Source of the DNA: Deltaproteobacteria bacterium
Lineage (GTDB): Bacteria > Desulfobacterota > GWC2-55-46 > UBA9637
Assembly: GCA_016219285.1 (NCBI GenBank)
Contig: JACRNJ010000047.1
Span: forward strand, 1-32,662
Direction of reading: 5' to 3'
Length of the DNA stretch: 32,662 nt
Below the pieces are notes generated by a model that worked only from the letters and a program-made list of their open reading frames with translations, was not told where the DNA came from and searched no databases. This document shows positions 30,731-32,662 of this stretch, one piece after another. The position numbers were made by a program, and so were the translations under genes. How positions within the stretch are numbered: position 1 is the stretch's first letter; every line of letters starts with the position of its first letter.

Positions 30731-31090
30731 GTGAGTATTATAAAAATGGTTGTTTCAGCGTTTGTTTTGGTTTCGCTTGTTACAGTCCCTGCCATGGCAG
30801 ATGAGAAGAAAGGGGAGAAGAACCCATGCGGTATGATGGGCGAACATGGCATGATGGGCGGCAAAATGATGGAGATGAAAGAGCATCATAATATGATGCA
30901 GGATACCATGGGCATGATGAAGGAGATGATGGGGATATTAAAAGGTATGAATCATACTCCAAGTGATGCGCAGAAGAAAAGACTTGATGAGATGATGAAG
31001 AAGATGGACGACATGGTGAAGATGCACGAAGATATGATGAAGAAAAAGGAAGAGATGATGAAGAAAAAGATGGAAAAGAAGGGGATGTAA
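30731..31090 (+). CDS. Met/His-rich secreted metal-binding protein, copy 2
   Basis: A 119-residue protein starting at GTG 30731, right after the same AAAGGAGGTGATA ribosome site as copy 1; the track start at 30686 lies upstream of that site. Signal peptide ends VTVPAMA-DEKKG. The mature part has GMMGEHGMMGGKMM, EHHNMMQDTMGMMKEMMG and a Lys/Met-rich helix. It adds one Cys (NPCGMMG) not present in copy 1. Likely a periplasmic Cu(I)/Ag(I) buffer. A strong terminator follows. Confidence 0.85.
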   Translation: MSIIKMVVSAFVLVSLVTVPAMADEKKGEKNPCGMMGEHGMMGGKMMEMKEHHNMMQDTMGMMKEMMGILKGMNHTPSDAQKKRLDEMMKKMDDMVKMHEDMMKKKEEMMKKKMEKKGM

Positions 31091-31103
31091 GCAGTTTGCG
31101 GGT

Positions 31104-31143
31104 GGGCGGCGGCGAGCATTACGTTCAGCCGCCCTTTATTTTT
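31104..31143 (+). terminator. Rho-independent terminator ending the metal island
   Basis: GGGCGGC (31104-31110) pairs with GCCGCCC (31128-31134) and is followed by TTTATTTTT. The DNA just before it (GTTTGCGGGTGGG) also follows Met-rich copy 1, where the stem has decayed. Confidence 0.85.
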
Positions 31144-31157
31144 GTCGGATTAAAAAA

Positions 31158-31380
31158 TCATTTTAAAGCAGGCTCTATTCCTCTTTGCTTTATCCAACCT
31201 CCTGTGCTACGGCAGACAGGTATGCCGTAGAAAACTCCTCTTGCCCTGTATTTTGTCTTTGTTTCGCTGTCTGCATAGCCTTTGTCTCCAAAAACGGCCT
31301 TTTCTTCTCCATGTAATAGCATGTAATAGTTCTTCCATTTTCACTCTGTCATGGACGCTTGCTGTGCTGGTCTGGACGCT
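31158..31380 (-). pseudogene. IS5-type transposase remnant with 10-bp tandem duplication
   Basis: On the minus strand the DNA reads SVQTSTASVHDRVKMEELLH, then in a shifted frame GEEKAVFGDKGYADSE and RARGVFYGI, ending at a stop at 31160-31158. This matches the DDE region of IS5-family transposases (...NVHD...LLHGEEK.VFGD.GY). The frame change is explained by a tandem duplication of CATGTAATAG (31310-31319 and 31320-31329 on the + strand). The rest of the element is lost. It lies at the downstream border of the metal island. Confidence 0.7.
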
Positions 31381-31431
31381 ATAGCAAAACTCTAATCAAC
31401 ACCTGCTCAATGTACCAACTCAATATACACT

Positions 31432-31460
31432 TTGACACAATCCATTTTGTAAGCTATACT
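31432..31460 (+). promoter_or_regulatory. Strong sigma-70 promoter for the DUF948-YtxH pair
   Basis: TTGACA (31432-31437), 17 bases, TATACT (31455-31460). The ATG lies 18 bases after the -10 box, with AAAGGAGGG as ribosome site, so the leader is short. Confidence 0.8.
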
Positions 31461-31478
31461 TTTTTTAAAGGAGGGAGT

Positions 31479-31856
31479 ATGATATTTGGTATTGCTATTT
31501 CCGAGCTGGCGTTTTTGTTAGTTGCCATAGCATTTTTTCTATTGATAATATATCTTATTCCTACAGTTATTCAACTTCGAAATACTGCTAAGGCAATTGA
31601 AGAATTTTTGCAAAAAGGGAAAGAAGCAATGGAAGGCATAAATTCGTTGGTAAAGAAGGTGAATGGCCATACCGATGATGTCGGCGGGATAGTAAAAAAA
31701 ATTGCAGAGGTAGCGCTTAAGCTTACCCATCTGGCTGATATAATAATAAACCGGCTAAGGGGGCCTATAATAACACTTGCAAGTATTATAGCCGGCATAG
31801 AGTTTGGTTTAAAACATTTCCGAAAGAAGGAGGGTGATAAAGATGTCAGAGAATAA
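31479..31856 (+). CDS. DUF948 membrane protein
   Basis: A 125-residue protein with one N-terminal helix (ISELAFLLVAIAFFLLIIYLI), then an amphipathic stretch (LRNTAKAIEEFLQKGKEAME, VNGHTDDVGGIVKKIAEVA), and a second weak hydrophobic part (ITLASIIAGIEFG) near the end. This is the DUF948 pattern, often paired with YtxH proteins in stress-related operons. The ATG at 31479 directly follows AAAGGAGGG; the track start at 31359 lies before the promoter. It overlaps the next gene by 14 bases. Confidence 0.85.
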   Translation: MIFGIAISELAFLLVAIAFFLLIIYLIPTVIQLRNTAKAIEEFLQKGKEAMEGINSLVKKVNGHTDDVGGIVKKIAEVALKLTHLADIIINRLRGPIITLASIIAGIEFGLKHFRKKEGDKDVRE

Positions 31857-32154
31857 CAACACCTTGAATACAATGTTTGCATTTCTTATTGGAGGGTTTG
31901 TTGGAGCAGGGCTTGCTCTACTTTATGCGCCATCATCAGGAGAAGAGATAAGGAAACGGCTAAGGGAGTATATGGCACGAAGGGAAGATGAATTAAAGCA
32001 ACGTTATGAATCAACAATAGATACTGTGGAAGAAGGCATTGGAAAGGTTAAAGAGATTATTGATGATAGGAAAAATGAGGCTGTGGCGGCTTATCAAGCA
32101 GGTAAAGAGGTCTATCAGAAAGAAAAGGCGCAACACTTAAAGGAAACTGTATAG
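31843..32154 (+). CDS. YtxH-family protein
   Basis: A 103-residue protein with one Gly-rich helix (FAFLIGGFVGAGLALLYAPS) followed by SGEEIRKRLREYM and a long charged coiled coil. This is the YtxH/gas-vesicle-like family, which responds to general stress in several bacteria. AAGGAGGGTGAT precedes the ATG at 31843. It overlaps the DUF948 gene, as is usual for the pair. Confidence 0.88.
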   Translation: MSENNNTLNTMFAFLIGGFVGAGLALLYAPSSGEEIRKRLREYMARREDELKQRYESTIDTVEEGIGKVKEIIDDRKNEAVAAYQAGKEVYQKEKAQHLKETV

Positions 32155-32177
32155 TTTAACCCACATTGATTTTTTGG

Positions 32178-32249
32178 CAAACCTGCCTGTGCGTAGCACG
32201 CAGACAGGTCGCAGGTTTGTAAAATAGCGAGTGTTTCAATCGCTATTTT
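32178..32249. repeat. Two adjacent hairpins before the Wzz gene
   Basis: First: CAAACCTGC (32178-32186) with GCAGGTTTG (32211-32219), the interior also pairing as GCGT/ACGC. Second: AAAATAGCGA (32221-32230) with TCGCTATTTT (32240-32249), a perfect 10-bp stem with a 9-base loop. They may terminate the DUF948-YtxH transcript or be dispersed repeats; CAGACAGGT also occurs in the IS5 remnant. Confidence 0.65.
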
Positions 32250-32278
32250 ACGGGGGAAGAGATATTTAAGGATGGTGT

Positions 32279-32662
32279 ATGGAAGAAAAACAGATGCAGG
32301 AAGATGAAATAAATCTGTTGGATTACTGGATGGTTATATGGAAGCGGAAGGTTTTGATAATCATGCTGACATTTTTAACCGTGCTTTTCACAGCAGTGTA
32401 TTCTTTACGCTTGCCAGAGATATACCAGTCTAAGGCAGTTATTACACCAATAGGTAGCAAAGACTCAGGCGGCGGCGGTTTATCTCTCCTTGCACAATTT
32501 GGCGGCATTCCTGGGATAGCAATCCCTGGTTCGTCATCTGCAGCAGAAATAGTAAATCTTATGAAATCAAATATATTAAGGGAAAAGGTTATTGAAAGAT
32601 ATGAACTCTTGCCAATCTTGTTTTATGAAAGTTGGGATAAAGAAAAAAAGCAGTGGAAGAAA
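32279..32662 (+). CDS. Wzz-type polysaccharide chain-length/export protein (partial)
   Basis: 128 codons from ATG 32279 to the window edge, absent from the ORF track since it has no stop. It reads INLLDYWMVIWKRKVLIIML, then a first membrane helix and SLRLPEIYQSKAVITPIG, the typical start of Wzz/BexC/GumC proteins that control polysaccharide length or copolymerise with the export channel. Residues SGGGGLSLLAQFGGIPGIAI are the expected Gly-rich part. The rest lies beyond the window. It may open another polysaccharide gene block. Confidence 0.9.
   Translation, partial: MEEKQMQEDEINLLDYWMVIWKRKVLIIMLTFLTVLFTAVYSLRLPEIYQSKAVITPIGSKDSGGGGLSLLAQFGGIPGIAIPGSSSAAEIVNLMKSNILREKVIERYELLPILFYESWDKEKKQWKK

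Overview
ORGANISM. The window reads as a Gram-negative, didermic bacterium: dTDP-rhamnose and O-antigen/exopolysaccharide genes, a three-part RND metal exporter that needs an outer membrane, periplasmic HtrA and FKBP. A stand-alone F0 cluster (AtpZ-AtpI-a-c, with no F1 genes next to it), a NasT-like ANTAR regulator and many small repeats suggest a Desulfobacterota- or Nitrospirota-like environmental lineage. No rRNA or tRNA is present, so this placement is an inference. Nearly all genes are on the + strand.

LAYOUT. (1) 1-235: 5' end of an IS256-type transposase on the minus strand, cut by the window edge. (2) 287-2041: F0 ATP synthase genes atpZ, atpI, atpB, atpE. (3) 2216-3064: an RpoH-like sigma factor whose region 3 seems replaced by repeat DNA. 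(4) 3236-3632: three gene remnants in a row (glycosyltransferase end, ElyC start, GDP-mannose dehydratase end). (5) 3677-11903: surface polysaccharide block: rfbA, rfbC, rfbD, rfbB, a GT2 glycosyltransferase, ElyC/DUF218, a DPM1-like transferase, DUF2304 and a TMTC-like GT-C protein. (6) 11979-14920: ANTAR response regulator, FKBP isomerase, cysS. (7) 15079-31090: a copper/silver-type metal handling island. (8) 31158-31380: decayed IS5-type transposase. (9) 31479-end: DUF948 and YtxH-like proteins, then the start of a Wzz-type chain-length protein.

METAL ISLAND. It begins with a BlaI/CopY repressor and an M56 membrane protease. The protease lacks a beta-lactam sensor domain and ends in a short Cys/His-rich tail predicted to lie outside the membrane. 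Two near-identical operators (TTCTAC-N5-GTAGAA) sit in front of the repressor and of the efflux operon. Efflux genes follow: a small secreted protein, then CusC-, CusB- and CusA-like proteins, with the three CusA methionines conserved. Next come two paralogous Met/His-rich secreted proteins, three small one-helix proteins with Gly/Met/His/Cys stretches, four YHS-domain proteins, two ICMT-like membrane proteins (one fused to an HtrA protease), an M50 protease with HDLGH in place of HExGH, a CcdA-like redox membrane protein and a thioredoxin-like gene carrying an in-frame stop. The inferred scheme is: metal sensing by the M56 protein, release of BlaI, efflux by CusCBA, periplasmic buffering by Met-rich proteins, and envelope redox/proteolytic repair.

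REPEATS. The most unusual feature is a family of degenerate 7-bp tandem repeats. Three copies are exactly 63 bp (nine heptads) and are built as dyads. Shorter runs lie in frame inside rpoH, the M56 gene, cusC, cusB, cusA and the TMTC gene. In the cusC-like gene almost the whole signal-peptide region is repeat DNA. Two REPIN-like double hairpins headed by GTAG, and single GTAG-headed palindromes inside cusA and cusC, form a second family.
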